DNA of 64,000 nt from Streptomyces sp. NBC_00344 (GTDB taxonomy: Bacteria > Actinomycetota > Actinomycetes > Streptomycetales > Streptomycetaceae), in assembly GCF_036088315.1 (NCBI RefSeq), contig NZ_CP107996.1:5508501-5572500 (forward strand). Reading direction: 5' to 3'. Below the pieces are notes generated by a model, which saw only the letters and a program-made list of their open reading frames with translations, did not search any database and was not told where the DNA came from. The position numbers were made by a program, and so were the translations under genes. This document shows, piece after piece, positions 18,059 to 26,107 of the stretch. Each line of letters opens with the position of its first letter. Positions within the stretch are counted from its first letter, which is position 1.

Positions 18059-18280
18059 GTGGCCGAGACTCTGAAGAAGGGCAGCCGGGTAACCGGCGCC
18101 GCGCGCGACAAGCTCGCGGCAGACCTGAAGAAGAAATACGACTCCGGTGCGAGCATCCGGGCGCTGGCCGAAGAGACCGGTCGCTCCTACGGATTCGTCC
18201 ACCGGATGCTCAGTGAGTCCGGAGTGACGCTGCGAGGACGCGGCGGAGCGACACGGGGCAAGAAGGCCGCATCGGCCTGA
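18059..18280 (+). CDS. gbn: Gbn-type nucleoid-associated helix-turn-helix protein
   Basis: A 73-residue basic protein with one helix-turn-helix: KKYDSGASIRALAEETGR followed by SYGFVHRMLSESGVTLRGRGG. Both ends are rich in Lys/Arg. It closely resembles S. coelicolor SCO1839 (Gbn), a small nucleoid-associated protein described as binding GATC-centred motifs and affecting development and antibiotic production. The GTG start at 18059 is preceded by TTGAGGAGG. The gene stands alone: a hairpin lies downstream and a 330-bp regulatory stretch upstream. The assignment is by similarity recalled from memory. Confidence 0.85.
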   Translation: MAETLKKGSRVTGAARDKLAADLKKKYDSGASIRALAEETGRSYGFVHRMLSESGVTLRGRGGATRGKKAASA

Positions 18281-18318
18281 CAGGCCCCTGCTCCGGGGAT
18301 CACCGGTTCCTGACGGTG

Positions 18319-18352
18319 ACCACCCGGTCGGCCGATGGGCCGGCAGGGTGGT
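18319..18352. terminator. Stem-loop after gbn
   Basis: Arms 18319-18333 and 18338-18352 pair with two mismatches around a GATG loop. The position 39 nt after the gbn stop and before an independent gene suggests transcription termination. Confidence 0.5.
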
Positions 18353-18396
18353 TACTGTGCAGTCACTTAACTGTCTGCACCGAACCGGAGACTCCC

Positions 18397-19188
18397 ATGA
18401 CCTCGCTCGACTACGTGCTCGACAAGGACGGCGTACGGCTCACCGTCGAGGACGCGGTTGCCACGGTGACCCTGACCAACCCTGACAAGCGCAACGCCCA
18501 GTCTCCCGCTCTGTGGCGGGCGTTGACGGAAGCAGGACGGTCGCTGCCGGGTACCGTCCGCGTCGTCGTGCTGCGCGGCGAAGGCAAGTCCTTCTCCGCG
18601 GGCCTGGACAGGCAGGCGTTCACGCCTGAGGGCTTCGACGGCGAGCCGTCCTTCCTCGATCTGGCGCGCGGTGAGGACGCCGAGCTCGATGCGGTCATCG
18701 CCGAGTACCAGGAGGGGTTCACCTGGTGGCGCCGGCCCGACCTGATCACGATCGCCGCCGTCCAGGGCCATGCGATCGGCGCCGGATTCCAGCTCGCCCT
18801 CGCCTGTGACCTGCGGGTTGTCGCCGAGGACGTGCAGTTCGCCATGCGCGAGACCAGTCTCGGGCTCGTCCCCGACCTCACCGGAACACATCCCCTGGTG
18901 GGCCTCGTCGGATACGCCCGTGCGCTGGAGATCTGCGCCACCGGCCGCTATGTCCACGCCGACGAGGCGGTGCGCACCGGGCTTGCGAACCTCGCCGTGC
19001 CCGCCGCGGAACTCGACAGCGCGGTCTCGGACCTGGCTGCCGCTCTCCTCGCAGCCCCGCGGGACGCGGTGATCGAGACCAAGGCACTGCTGCGCGGCGC
19101 GTCGGAGCGTACGTACGAGGACCAGCGGGTGGCCGAGCGGGCGGCACAGGCCCGCCGGCTGCGGGACCTCGCGGGCCTCTCCGACTGA
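18397..19188 (+). CDS. Enoyl-CoA hydratase/isomerase family protein
   Basis: A 263-residue crotonase-superfamily protein. The oxyanion-hole segments are visible: SAGLDRQAF after VVVLRGEGKSF, and GHAIGAGFQLALACDLRVV. In the catalytic region MRETSLGLVPDLTGTHPLVGLVG the second hydratase Glu position is occupied by Asp in LVPDLTGT, so hydratase activity should not be assumed; isomerase or other crotonase chemistry is possible. CGGAG precedes ATG 18397 by about 8 nt. Just upstream, GTGCAG (18358-18363) and CTGCAC (18375-18380) flank a possible -10, a candidate operator. No fatty-acid degradation operon surrounds it. Confidence 0.85.
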   Translation: MTSLDYVLDKDGVRLTVEDAVATVTLTNPDKRNAQSPALWRALTEAGRSLPGTVRVVVLRGEGKSFSAGLDRQAFTPEGFDGEPSFLDLARGEDAELDAVIAEYQEGFTWWRRPDLITIAAVQGHAIGAGFQLALACDLRVVAEDVQFAMRETSLGLVPDLTGTHPLVGLVGYARALEICATGRYVHADEAVRTGLANLAVPAAELDSAVSDLAAALLAAPRDAVIETKALLRGASERTYEDQRVAERAAQARRLRDLAGLSD

Positions 19189-19232
19189 GGGCCCGGCTCC
19201 GGCCGCCCTGGTCACACGGAGCGCCGGCCCGG

Positions 19233-19823
19233 CTACGACACCCGCTGGGCGCGGTGCTTGGCCGCGTGCAGCCGGACCTCGGCGGGAAGCTCGGCCAGGC
19301 CCGCCGAATCGCGGGCATGCGCCAGCGCGCCGGTGGTGAGCTCCGCGAGGGTGGCCGTCGGCTGGGCGTGCGCCTCGAGGACCAGTCTCATCCGGGCCTC
19401 GGGCGCGGTCCGCCGGCCCCGCAGCGCGGCGCGCGCCCGGTCCACGCCGTGCAGGGACTCCGCCTCGCTCGACAGCACGTTCTCCAGCGCCCGGCCCCTC
19501 ACCAGCGCCCCCTCTCCGTCACCGCTGTCCACCAGCACCTCGGAGAGACGCGAGCGGTGCAGCTGGGAGAGCAGCCACCACAGGGAGAGCAGGAGGACGA
19601 TCGCGAGCGCCGCGATGACCACGGGCCACCACCACCCCTCGTCCCGCCATCTGTCCCGGCCCCGCACGCTCAGCAGGACGTCGTGCCGGCCGTCGAAGGG
19701 CCACCACGAGGGGACCGGGAGACCGAGCCCCGACGCCAGCACGGCACCGCCGATGGCGAGCAGCACCAGACCCGCCGCGCCCAGCAGTACCCGGTTGACC
19801 GACTTCAGCATCGAGCCCTTCAC
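19233..19823 (-). CDS. amaP: Alkaline shock membrane anchor protein AmaP
   Basis: A 196-residue protein with two membrane segments (about residues 9-31 and 65-87) separated by an extracytoplasmic Trp/Arg-rich loop (SWWPFDGRHDVLLSV, RWRDEGWWWP). A soluble C-terminal domain of the AmaP type follows. In Gram-positive bacteria AmaP anchors Asp23 at the membrane. It is the last gene of a minus-strand operon with two Asp23-family genes, and its ATG overlaps the stop of the DUF6286 gene. The alternative start at residue 5 (MLKSVNR) cannot be excluded. Confidence 0.85.
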   Translation of the reverse strand: MKGSMLKSVNRVLLGAAGLVLLAIGGAVLASGLGLPVPSWWPFDGRHDVLLSVRGRDRWRDEGWWWPVVIAALAIVLLLSLWWLLSQLHRSRLSEVLVDSGDGEGALVRGRALENVLSSEAESLHGVDRARAALRGRRTAPEARMRLVLEAHAQPTATLAELTTGALAHARDSAGLAELPAEVRLHAAKHRAQRVS

Positions 19824-20473
19824 CCCTTCCTGGCAGGACGGCGGACATGCACCGAGAGCCGGGGCGCCGTCGCCAGTCCCAGCTCGGTGATCCCCGCGCG
19901 CAGCGCGGTGTCCAGATCGGTCCGTACGTCGTCGAGTTCACGGAAATGCGAGCGGGCCCGCGCGGCGACCCTGGAGCGCTTCATCCGGACCTGCACGGAC
20001 TGCACGCCTGGTACCTCCATGGCCCGGTCGCGCAGCACCAGAGCGGCGGCGTCCCTTTCGAGTCCGGCCCTGACCTGTGGGTTCTCCCGTCGCATCGGCA
20101 GCACCGAGCGCAGCCCCGGGGTGACGGCGAGAACGATCAGCCACAGCCCGACGGCCATCGCGGCTGCCGCGCCCACCTCGATCCAGATGTTGTCCAGCGG
20201 ACGGGTCGCGAGCTCGTCGGCGAGCACCCGGCGCCAGTGCATCGCGGGGCGCCCGGCACGTACCGACGCGACGTCGTAGAGCAGCAGGCCCGAAGCCCCG
20301 ACCACCACCAGTGCGAGCAGCGTGGCCGGGGTGCGGCGCGCCGACCAGAAACGCTTCGCGCGTCCGGCGGGGGCCGCCGGACGGTGGCCCGGCGCGGACC
20401 CGGACCTGCCGGACTGCGCATCGGGCGCCCGCTCGGCGACCGGCGGGCCCTGAGTGTTCTCGGGTTCGTTCAT
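19820..20473 (-). CDS. DUF6286-type membrane protein of the Asp23 cluster
   Basis: A 217-residue protein with a disordered Pro/Ala/Gly-rich N-terminus of about 45 residues. Two membrane helices follow, near 52-72 (TPATLLALVVVGASGLLLYDV) and 102-122. The C-terminal domain of about 80 residues (LERDAAALVLRDRAMEVPGV... RSHFRELDDVRTDLDTALRAGI) has the rhythm of an Asp23/Gls24 domain. Start and stop overlap both neighbours by four bases. Probably a second membrane partner for the Asp23 proteins in this operon; that role is inferred from context. Confidence 0.75.
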   Translation of the reverse strand: MNEPENTQGPPVAERAPDAQSGRSGSAPGHRPAAPAGRAKRFWSARRTPATLLALVVVGASGLLLYDVASVRAGRPAMHWRRVLADELATRPLDNIWIEVGAAAAMAVGLWLIVLAVTPGLRSVLPMRRENPQVRAGLERDAAALVLRDRAMEVPGVQSVQVRMKRSRVAARARSHFRELDDVRTDLDTALRAGITELGLATAPRLSVHVRRPARKG

Positions 20474-20814
20474 CGGGCCCTTCCCCGGTCGGCGCGGGCG
20501 GTGTGCGCGGAGTGCAGCCGTTCGACCTGAACCGCCACCTCGGGCACCTCCATGCCCGCGAGCGTCTGGACCCGGCGCTTGACCTGTCGGCGTACGGCGG
20601 CGCACTGGGCTCCGATGTCGGACGGATAGCCGAGCTCCACACTGATGCGCACCCGCGCCCGCGACTCGTGCACCGTGACGGCGGCGTGCGGGGCGGAGCC
20701 GTCACCGGGCACTGCACCGATCGCTTCCCGTGCCGCCTGCGCGGCGATCTTGGACACCACCCGGTCGGCGATCCGGGTCGACCCGCGCTCCGAAGGCGCC
20801 ACGTGAGCGGTCAT
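20470..20814 (-). CDS. Asp23/Gls24 family envelope stress protein (short)
   Basis: A 114-residue Asp23/Gls24-domain protein: TRIADRVVSKIAAQAAREAIGAVPGD, then VTVHESRARVRISVELGYPSDIGAQCAAVRRQVKRRVQTLAGMEVPEVAVQVERL. It lacks the long N-terminal extension of its paralogue at 21031-21528. Both ends overlap neighbours (ATGA), so it is translated in a coupled series. The protein is expected to be cytoplasmic and membrane-associated through AmaP-type partners. Confidence 0.85.
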   Translation of the reverse strand: MTAHVAPSERGSTRIADRVVSKIAAQAAREAIGAVPGDGSAPHAAVTVHESRARVRISVELGYPSDIGAQCAAVRRQVKRRVQTLAGMEVPEVAVQVERLHSAHTARADRGRAR

Positions 20815-21002
20815 CGCCGCCCGCCGCGGTGGTCGCGGCCGCGGAACACGTCTCCGGCTTCGAGGTCACCGTCGAGGAACTTGCCTCCGATGAAGCCGAC
20901 CGCTCCGAGGGCGGCCACCAGCAGAAATGCTCCGAAGCCGCCGAAGTAGCCGGCGAAGCCAAGCGCCATACCGGCCAACAGGCCGACCACAGCCATACTC
21001 AT
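20811..21002 (-). CDS. Small glycine-rich membrane protein in the Asp23 operon
   Basis: A 63-residue protein with two short hydrophobic stretches (MAVVGLLAGMALGFAGYFGG and GAFLLVAALGAVGFIGGKFL) and a charged C-terminus (DGDLEAGDVFRGRDHRGGRR). It sits between the two Asp23 genes, 28 bp after the first, and overlaps the second. Similar small proteins accompany Asp23 clusters in actinobacteria. It may be a membrane anchor, but no biochemical function can be read from sequence. Confidence 0.75.
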   Translation of the reverse strand: MSMAVVGLLAGMALGFAGYFGGFGAFLLVAALGAVGFIGGKFLDGDLEAGDVFRGRDHRGGRR

Positions 21003-21030
21003 TGAGAGCTCCTAAGCGGAAGGTACCGGT

Positions 21031-21528
21031 CTACTGAAGGCGGGACTCCGGCTCCTCGTCGTCCTCCTCGTCGGGCAGCTTCACATCGCTGACGGCGATG
21101 TTGACCTCGACGACCTCCAGACCCGTCATACGTTCCACCGCCGAGATGACGTTCTCGCGCACATCGCGTGCGACATCCGCGATGGAGACCCCGTAGTCCA
21201 CGACGATCTCCAGATCGAGCGCGGTCTGGACCTCGCCGACCTCGGCCTTCACCCCGCGCGAGACGGATTTGCCGCTGCCGGGCACCCGGTCCCGCATCGC
21301 GCCGAAGGTGCGGGAGATCCCGCTGCCCATCGCGTGGACGCCGACGACATCGCGGGCAGCGAGGCCGGCGATCTTCTCCACCACTCCGTCGGCGATGGTG
21401 GTGCGCCCGCGTGAAGCGGGGCTCCCGCCGCCGCGCTTGCTGATATCGGACCTTCGCGGCTCCTGGCCGGCCGGACGGCTTCCCGAGTCGTCGGGCGGGT
21501 TCTGCTGCGTCATGTCACTCATCGCCAT
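21031..21528 (-). CDS. Asp23/Gls24 family envelope stress response protein
   Basis: A 165-residue protein. A polar N-terminal extension of about 40 residues (MAMSDMTQQNPPDDSG...) precedes one Asp23 domain: RTTIADGVVEKIAGLAARDVVGV, LDLEIVVDYGVSIADVARDVRENV, VERMTGLEVVEVNIAVSDV. An acidic tail follows (PDEEDDEEPES). ATG at 21528 is chosen because AAAGGGA precedes it; ATG 21522 is also possible. It is the first gene of a five-gene operon ending with amaP, and it faces the divergent gene at 21616 across an 87-bp gap. Confidence 0.9.
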   Translation of the reverse strand: MAMSDMTQQNPPDDSGSRPAGQEPRRSDISKRGGGSPASRGRTTIADGVVEKIAGLAARDVVGVHAMGSGISRTFGAMRDRVPGSGKSVSRGVKAEVGEVQTALDLEIVVDYGVSIADVARDVRENVISAVERMTGLEVVEVNIAVSDVKLPDEEDDEEPESRLQ

Positions 21529-21615
21529 ATGTCCCTTTCGAGCGAAAGCGGATTTCATCGCCCACGTTATGTGTGCTTGCCCCGTTCCGCGCCGGGGATA
21601 CGGCAGGGTGGGTGC

Positions 21616-22302
21616 ATGACGGGCGACGCGAACGACGGGTGGGCACGCGCGGTACGCAGCCGGCTCGGTCTCGGCAGGCTGCTGCCCCTGGGCGGCGCGG
21701 CGGACGGTTCATGGATCGCCGAAAAAGCGGCGGCGGCTGTGCTGATGCGGGCGGCGGAGAATGTTCCGGGACTGGTGCTGCATCAGGTGCGGCTGGCCCC
21801 TGCCGACCCCGAATTCCACGCCGAGCCACTGGTTCCGTCACCACCGGGCGCGCTGCCGCCGGGTCCGCTGCGCATCGAGGCGGAGGCGGCAGGCCTGGCG
21901 GGCGCGGATTCCATCCCGGCCGCCGCGGAGCGGCTGCGCGGCGTGCTGGTGCCGTTCTGCGCGGACCGGATCGGCCTCCTGGTCACTGGGATGGACGTAC
22001 GGGTGACAGGGCTGCTCGAAGCGGTGCCGTATCGGCCCCGGCCGGTTGCGCCGGACAGGGGAACCACCGCGGTGCGGGGGCCCGCTGCGGAGGCGGCGGC
22101 CGCGGTGCCCGGGGTCGCCTCACTCACCGGTGTGCTGGGGGCACCCGTGCACACGGCCGCGGGCCATGTGCGGGTGGAGATCGCGGTGGCGGCGGGCCAC
22201 CGGGCGCTGAGCGTGGCACTGGCGGTGCGGGCCGCGGTGGCCGGGGCGGCCCAGGGGGAGTCGTCGGTTGGGGTGCTGGTCACCACGGTGGAGCTCCCCT
22301 GA
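21616..22302 (+). CDS. Conserved hypothetical protein, probable tandem Asp23-like domains
   Basis: A 228-residue protein divergent from the Asp23 operon. Homologues are, as I recall, labelled only 'nucleopolyhedrovirus P10 family', which is not informative. The first half (IAEKAAAAVLMRAAENVPGL, then SIPAAAERLRGVLVPFCADR and TGMDVRVTGLLE) follows the helix-strand-helix-strand order of Asp23. The second half repeats it: AAEAAAAVPGVASLTGVLG, HVRVEIAVAAGHRALSVALA, then GVLVTTVEL. I therefore read it as two degenerate Asp23-like domains. That is inference from pattern; no search was run. Function is presumably tied to envelope stress. Confidence 0.75.
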   Translation: MTGDANDGWARAVRSRLGLGRLLPLGGAADGSWIAEKAAAAVLMRAAENVPGLVLHQVRLAPADPEFHAEPLVPSPPGALPPGPLRIEAEAAGLAGADSIPAAAERLRGVLVPFCADRIGLLVTGMDVRVTGLLEAVPYRPRPVAPDRGTTAVRGPAAEAAAAVPGVASLTGVLGAPVHTAAGHVRVEIAVAAGHRALSVALAVRAAVAGAAQGESSVGVLVTTVELP

Positions 22303-22350
22303 GCCCGCCCCCTGACGGGCCCGGGGCGTTCCGCCCGTGCGCTCCTCGGC

Positions 22351-23106
22351 TCAGAAGCCGTGCCGGAAACCGCCGTCCACCGGCAGCATCACACCCGTCA
22401 CGTAGGACGCGCCGGGTGACATCAGAAACGCTGCGGCCCGGCCGAACTCATCGGGTGTGCCGTACCGTCCCAGCGGCACCCGTGCCTCGCTCTTCGAGCG
22501 TGCGGCCTCGGGGTCGCCGCCCAGGGCGTCGAGTTGCCTCACCCGATCCGTGTCGATACGGCCGGGCAGCAGGCCGACCACCCGGATACCGCGCGGGGCG
22601 ACCTCGTTGGCGAGCGACTTCGCGAAGCCGGCCAGGCCGGGGCGGAGGCCGTTGGAGATCGTCAAGCCGGGGATGGGCTCATGGACCGAACCGGAGAGCA
22701 CAAAACCGATGACACCGCCGTCGGAGAGTTCGGCCGCCGCCGCCCGGGCCAGCCGCACCGCGCCGAGGAAGACCGATTCGAAAGCCGTCTGCCACTGGTC
22801 GTCGGTGGCGGAGGCCGCGGAGCCGGGGGCCGGGCCGCCGACGCTGATGAGGATGCCGTCGAACCGCCCGAAGTGTTCGCGTGCGGTGGCGATGAGCCGG
22901 GCGGCCGTGCCGGGGTCGGCGTTGTCGGCGGCGACACCGAGCACATCGGAGCCGAGCTCCGCCGCGGCCGCCTCGGCGGTCTTCGCGTCCCGTCCGGTGA
23001 TGACGATCTTCGCTCCGTCGGATGCCAGTTCACGCGCGGAGGCGTGGCCCAGCCCCCTGGTGGCTCCGGTGACGATGTAGACGCGGTCCTTCAGTCCAAG
23101 ATCCAT
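22351..23106 (-). CDS. SDR-family protein lacking the catalytic Tyr and Lys
   Basis: A 251-residue short-chain dehydrogenase/reductase. The NAD(P) motif TGATRGLGHASA is at residues 13-24, and an AADNA segment and a C-terminal VTGVMLPVDGG are present. The catalytic region reads SGSVHEPIPGLTISNGLR. Aligning the first Ser with the canonical catalytic Ser puts Ser where the Tyr should be (+13) and Arg where the Lys should be (+17). Binding without turnover, or a different mechanism, is therefore possible. The gene is 5 bp upstream of the GH15 gene on the same strand, so the two are probably co-transcribed. Confidence 0.85.
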   Translation of the reverse strand: MDLGLKDRVYIVTGATRGLGHASARELASDGAKIVITGRDAKTAEAAAAELGSDVLGVAADNADPGTAARLIATAREHFGRFDGILISVGGPAPGSAASATDDQWQTAFESVFLGAVRLARAAAAELSDGGVIGFVLSGSVHEPIPGLTISNGLRPGLAGFAKSLANEVAPRGIRVVGLLPGRIDTDRVRQLDALGGDPEAARSKSEARVPLGRYGTPDEFGRAAAFLMSPGASYVTGVMLPVDGGFRHGF

Positions 23107-23111
23107 GGGTC

Positions 23112-24911
23112 CTATCCTGCATCCTGCTGCCTCGGTCCCGTCCCGCGGGCCAGCGCGAGAGCGGTGTTCACCAGTCCGATGTGGCTGAAGGCCTGCGGGA
23201 AGTTGCCCAGTTGCCGTCCTGCCACCGGGTCGTACTCCTCCGACAGCAGCCCCACGTCGTTGCGGAGCGTCAGCAGCCGCTCGAAGAGGGCCTCCGCCTC
23301 CTCGACACGGCCGATCAGCCGCAAGGAGTCGGCCAGCCAGAACGAGCAGACGATGAAGGTGCCCTCGTCGCCGGGCAGGCCGTCGACCGCGGGGCCCCCG
23401 GTGCTGTAACGGCGTACCAGACCGTCACGGCTGAGCTCCGCACGTACCGCGTCGACCGTGCCCGCGACCCGGGGATCGTCCGGAGGGAGAAAGCCGACCT
23501 GGGGGATGAGCAGTGTCGCGGCGTCAAGCTCCGTGGAGCCGTAGGACTGGGTGAACGTGTTGCGCTCCGGGTCGTATCCCTTCTCGCACACCTCGCGGTG
23601 CACCTCGTCGCGCATCCTGCGCCACCGCTCCACGTCTCCGCGGAGCTTCGGGTCGCTCTCCAGCGTGCGCACGGCCCGGTCGGCGGCCACCCAGGCCATC
23701 ACCTTGGAGTGCACGAAGTGGCGGCGGGGTCCGCGCACCTCCCAGAGCCCCTCGTCCGGCTCGCGCCAGCGCGACTCGAGGAAGCCGAGGAGACTGAGCT
23801 GGAGGTTCCAGGCGTGCGCCTCGCCGGCCAGCCCTGCTGTCGCGGCGAGGTGCAGCGAGTCCATGACCTCGCCGTACACATCGAGCTGGAGCTGGTCGAC
23901 AGCGCCGTTGCCGATCCGTACCGGTGCGGAGTCCTCATGGCCGCGCAGCCAGACCAGTTCGGCCTCGGGCAGTCTTCGCTCGCCCGCCAGTCCGTACATG
24001 ATCTGCAGATCGCCCGGGTTGCCCGCCACCGCACGCAGCAGCCAGTCCCGCCAGGCCGCCGCTTCGTCCACATAGCCGCAGGCGAGCAGCGCACCCAGGG
24101 TCAGTGTGGAGTCGCGCAGCCAGCAGAACCGGTAGTCCCAGTTGCGCACGCCGCCGATCTCCTCGGGGAGCGAGGTGGTCGGTGCGGCAACGATTCCGCC
24201 GGTCGGCCGGTAGGTGAGCGCCTTGAGGGTGATCAGCGAACGGATCACGGCGTCGCGGTGGGGTCCTTCGTACTGGCAGCGTGCCGACCACTCGTGCCAG
24301 TCGGTCAGCGAGTTCTCCAGCGCCTCGTACGGATCGACGAGGTCGGGCCGCGGCTCGTGCGAGGGGTGCCAGGTCATCACGAACGCCACCTTCTCGCCCT
24401 CGGCGACCGTGAAGGTGGAACAGGTGGAGAAATGCTGACCCCAGGTCTTCACCTGCGGCTCGCTGCGCAGCCACACCGAGTCGGGGCCCGCCACTGCGAC
24501 ACGATGGCCGTTCGTGCGGCGCATCCACGGCACCACGGATCCGTAGTCGAACCGCAGCCGGAGCGTGCCGGCCATGGCCACCTCGCCCGAGACGCCCTCC
24601 ACGATCCGCACGATGTCCGGAGCCGTGTCCCGCTGCGGCATGAAGTCGGTGACCTTGACCGTGCCGCTCGGGGTCTCCCAGACGGACTCCAGGACCAGGG
24701 AGTCCCCGACGTAGCCGCGCCGGGTGCAGTCGCCGCCCTCCGCCGGCCCGAGGATCCAGTGGCCGTTGTCGTCGTCCCCGAGCAGGGCGGCGAAGCAGGC
24801 TCCGGAGTCGAAGCGGGGCAGGCACAGCCAGTCTATGGAGCCGTCCTTGCCCACCAGGGCCGCTGTCTGCAGGTCGCCGATGAGGGCGTAGTCCTCGATG
24901 CGTTGCGTCAC
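23112..24911 (-). CDS. Glycoside hydrolase family 15 protein (trehalase/glucoamylase-like)
   Basis: A 599-residue cytoplasmic GH15 enzyme with the usual N-terminal super-beta-sandwich (IEDYALIGDLQTAALVGKDG, IDWLCLPRFDSGACFAALLG). The (alpha/alpha)6 catalytic domain follows: GVRNWDYRFCWLRDSTLTL, then YEEVMD-like YGEVMDSLHLA, and a late DEGTFIVCSFWLADSLRL. Actinobacterial members of this type are often trehalases, but glucoamylase or dextranase activity is possible. No signal peptide is visible. ATG at 24911 begins MTQRIEDYALIG, the conserved start. It is followed 5 bp later by the variant SDR. Confidence 0.9.
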   Translation of the reverse strand: MTQRIEDYALIGDLQTAALVGKDGSIDWLCLPRFDSGACFAALLGDDDNGHWILGPAEGGDCTRRGYVGDSLVLESVWETPSGTVKVTDFMPQRDTAPDIVRIVEGVSGEVAMAGTLRLRFDYGSVVPWMRRTNGHRVAVAGPDSVWLRSEPQVKTWGQHFSTCSTFTVAEGEKVAFVMTWHPSHEPRPDLVDPYEALENSLTDWHEWSARCQYEGPHRDAVIRSLITLKALTYRPTGGIVAAPTTSLPEEIGGVRNWDYRFCWLRDSTLTLGALLACGYVDEAAAWRDWLLRAVAGNPGDLQIMYGLAGERRLPEAELVWLRGHEDSAPVRIGNGAVDQLQLDVYGEVMDSLHLAATAGLAGEAHAWNLQLSLLGFLESRWREPDEGLWEVRGPRRHFVHSKVMAWVAADRAVRTLESDPKLRGDVERWRRMRDEVHREVCEKGYDPERNTFTQSYGSTELDAATLLIPQVGFLPPDDPRVAGTVDAVRAELSRDGLVRRYSTGGPAVDGLPGDEGTFIVCSFWLADSLRLIGRVEEAEALFERLLTLRNDVGLLSEEYDPVAGRQLGNFPQAFSHIGLVNTALALARGTGPRQQDAG

Positions 24912-24941
24912 GCTCTGGCGTCTTCCCTTGAGCGGGCCGTG

Positions 24942-25751
24942 TTAAGCAGCCACGGGGGTGTGCTCCGGTACGGCCGCCGATGCCGATGCTGTCCGGTCGC
25001 GCTTCTCGCGGCGTACCAGCACCACCCATCCGACGGGCACTCCGGCGGTGAAGAGCCACCACTGCACGGCGTAGGCCATATGCGGGCCGATATCGCTGTG
25101 CTCCGGTGTCGGGATGAGTTCGGGGGTGTCGCCCTTCGGCTCGGGCGCGGTCTGCTCGATGTAGCCGCCGAGCACCGGCTTGCCCAGTGCCTTCGCCTGC
25201 TGGGCGCTGTTGATCAGCATCACCTGGTGGGGCGGCAGCCCGCTCACGTCCTTGATGCCGCTGTCCGCCGTCGTCTGATCGGCCATCAGCCGTCCGGTCA
25301 CCGTCAGCCTGCCCCTCGGTGCTGCCGGGATTCTGGGCAGAGTGATCTGGCTGCCGTTGTCCGGGATCCAGCCGCGGTTGATCAGCACCCGCTTGCCGTT
25401 GTCCAGGACGAAGGGGGTCAGGACGTGGTAACCGACCGTGCCGTCCGCCGAGGTCCTGCGCCGCACGACGACCTGGTCGGCGGTGTCGAAGGTGCCGGTG
25501 GCGGTGACCTGACGCCAGTACTGGGAGTGCGGAACCGTGTGCCCGGGGGAGGTCAGCTCGTCGACCGGAACCGGCTTGGCCCTGAGGTTCTCGGCGATCA
25601 GCGCGTTCTGCGCGACCTTGTGCTCGTGGCGGTGCAGCTGCCAGAAGCCCAGCTTGATCATCGTCGGCATCAGGACGAGTGCGACAAGGGTGAGAATCAC
25701 CCACTGCCGGGTCAACAGGAAGCGGTACACGCCTTTGACGGTACCTGGCAT
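24942..25751 (-). CDS. SURF1-family cytochrome oxidase assembly protein
   Basis: A 269-residue SURF1 protein with its two membrane helices: near residues 14-32 (RQWVILTLVALVLMPTMIKLGFWQ) and near 227-247 (MAYAVQWWLFTAGVPVGWVVLV). A periplasmic domain lies between. The family motif LGFWQLHRHEHK is at the end of helix 1, and HMAYAVQWW is typical of helix 2. It is thought to assist haem insertion into cytochrome c/aa3 oxidase. No oxidase genes are nearby. It lies 30 bp upstream of the GH15 gene on the same strand. Confidence 0.92.
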   Translation of the reverse strand: MPGTVKGVYRFLLTRQWVILTLVALVLMPTMIKLGFWQLHRHEHKVAQNALIAENLRAKPVPVDELTSPGHTVPHSQYWRQVTATGTFDTADQVVVRRRTSADGTVGYHVLTPFVLDNGKRVLINRGWIPDNGSQITLPRIPAAPRGRLTVTGRLMADQTTADSGIKDVSGLPPHQVMLINSAQQAKALGKPVLGGYIEQTAPEPKGDTPELIPTPEHSDIGPHMAYAVQWWLFTAGVPVGWVVLVRREKRDRTASASAAVPEHTPVAA

Positions 25752-25814
25752 GAAATGGCCCCCGGACGGGGGGTCCTCCCGGGGGCGGGCCTTGAACGCG
25801 GACCCTGCGGCCTG

Positions 25815-26048
25815 TCAGACCTTGTCGACGATGCCCACCTTCCCCTCCGCGCGGGCGCAGTGGCCGCCGCAGAACCACTGCCCGTCGACCTCCACGCCCT
25901 GCCCGATCACCCGGACACGGCAGTGCTCGCAGATGGGCGCCATCCGGTGAATGGCGCAGGAGAAGCAGTCGAAGACATGCACAGCGCCCTGCGCGTGCAC
26001 CTCGAAGGACATGCCGTAGTCGTTTCCGCATACCTCGCAACGTGCCAT
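25815..26048 (-). CDS. Small zinc-ribbon protein
   Basis: A 77-residue protein with three CxxC pairs and extra Cys/His: ARCEVCGNDYG, FDCFSCAIHRM, PICEHCRVRVIG, then WFCGGHCAR. The spacing implies two or more zinc sites. ATG 26048 begins MARCEVCG, where the conserved part starts. Homologues in Streptomyces are annotated only as hypothetical, as far as I recall. It lies between SURF1 and a nuclease on the same strand. A structural or nucleic-acid-binding role is possible, but there is no direct evidence. Confidence 0.8.
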   Translation of the reverse strand: MARCEVCGNDYGMSFEVHAQGAVHVFDCFSCAIHRMAPICEHCRVRVIGQGVEVDGQWFCGGHCARAEGKVGIVDKV

Positions 26049-26107
26049 GCGCCACAGGGTGGAACCCGGGGACGGCGAGGGCGAGGGAGTGATGGGCGAG
26101 TCGTCCC

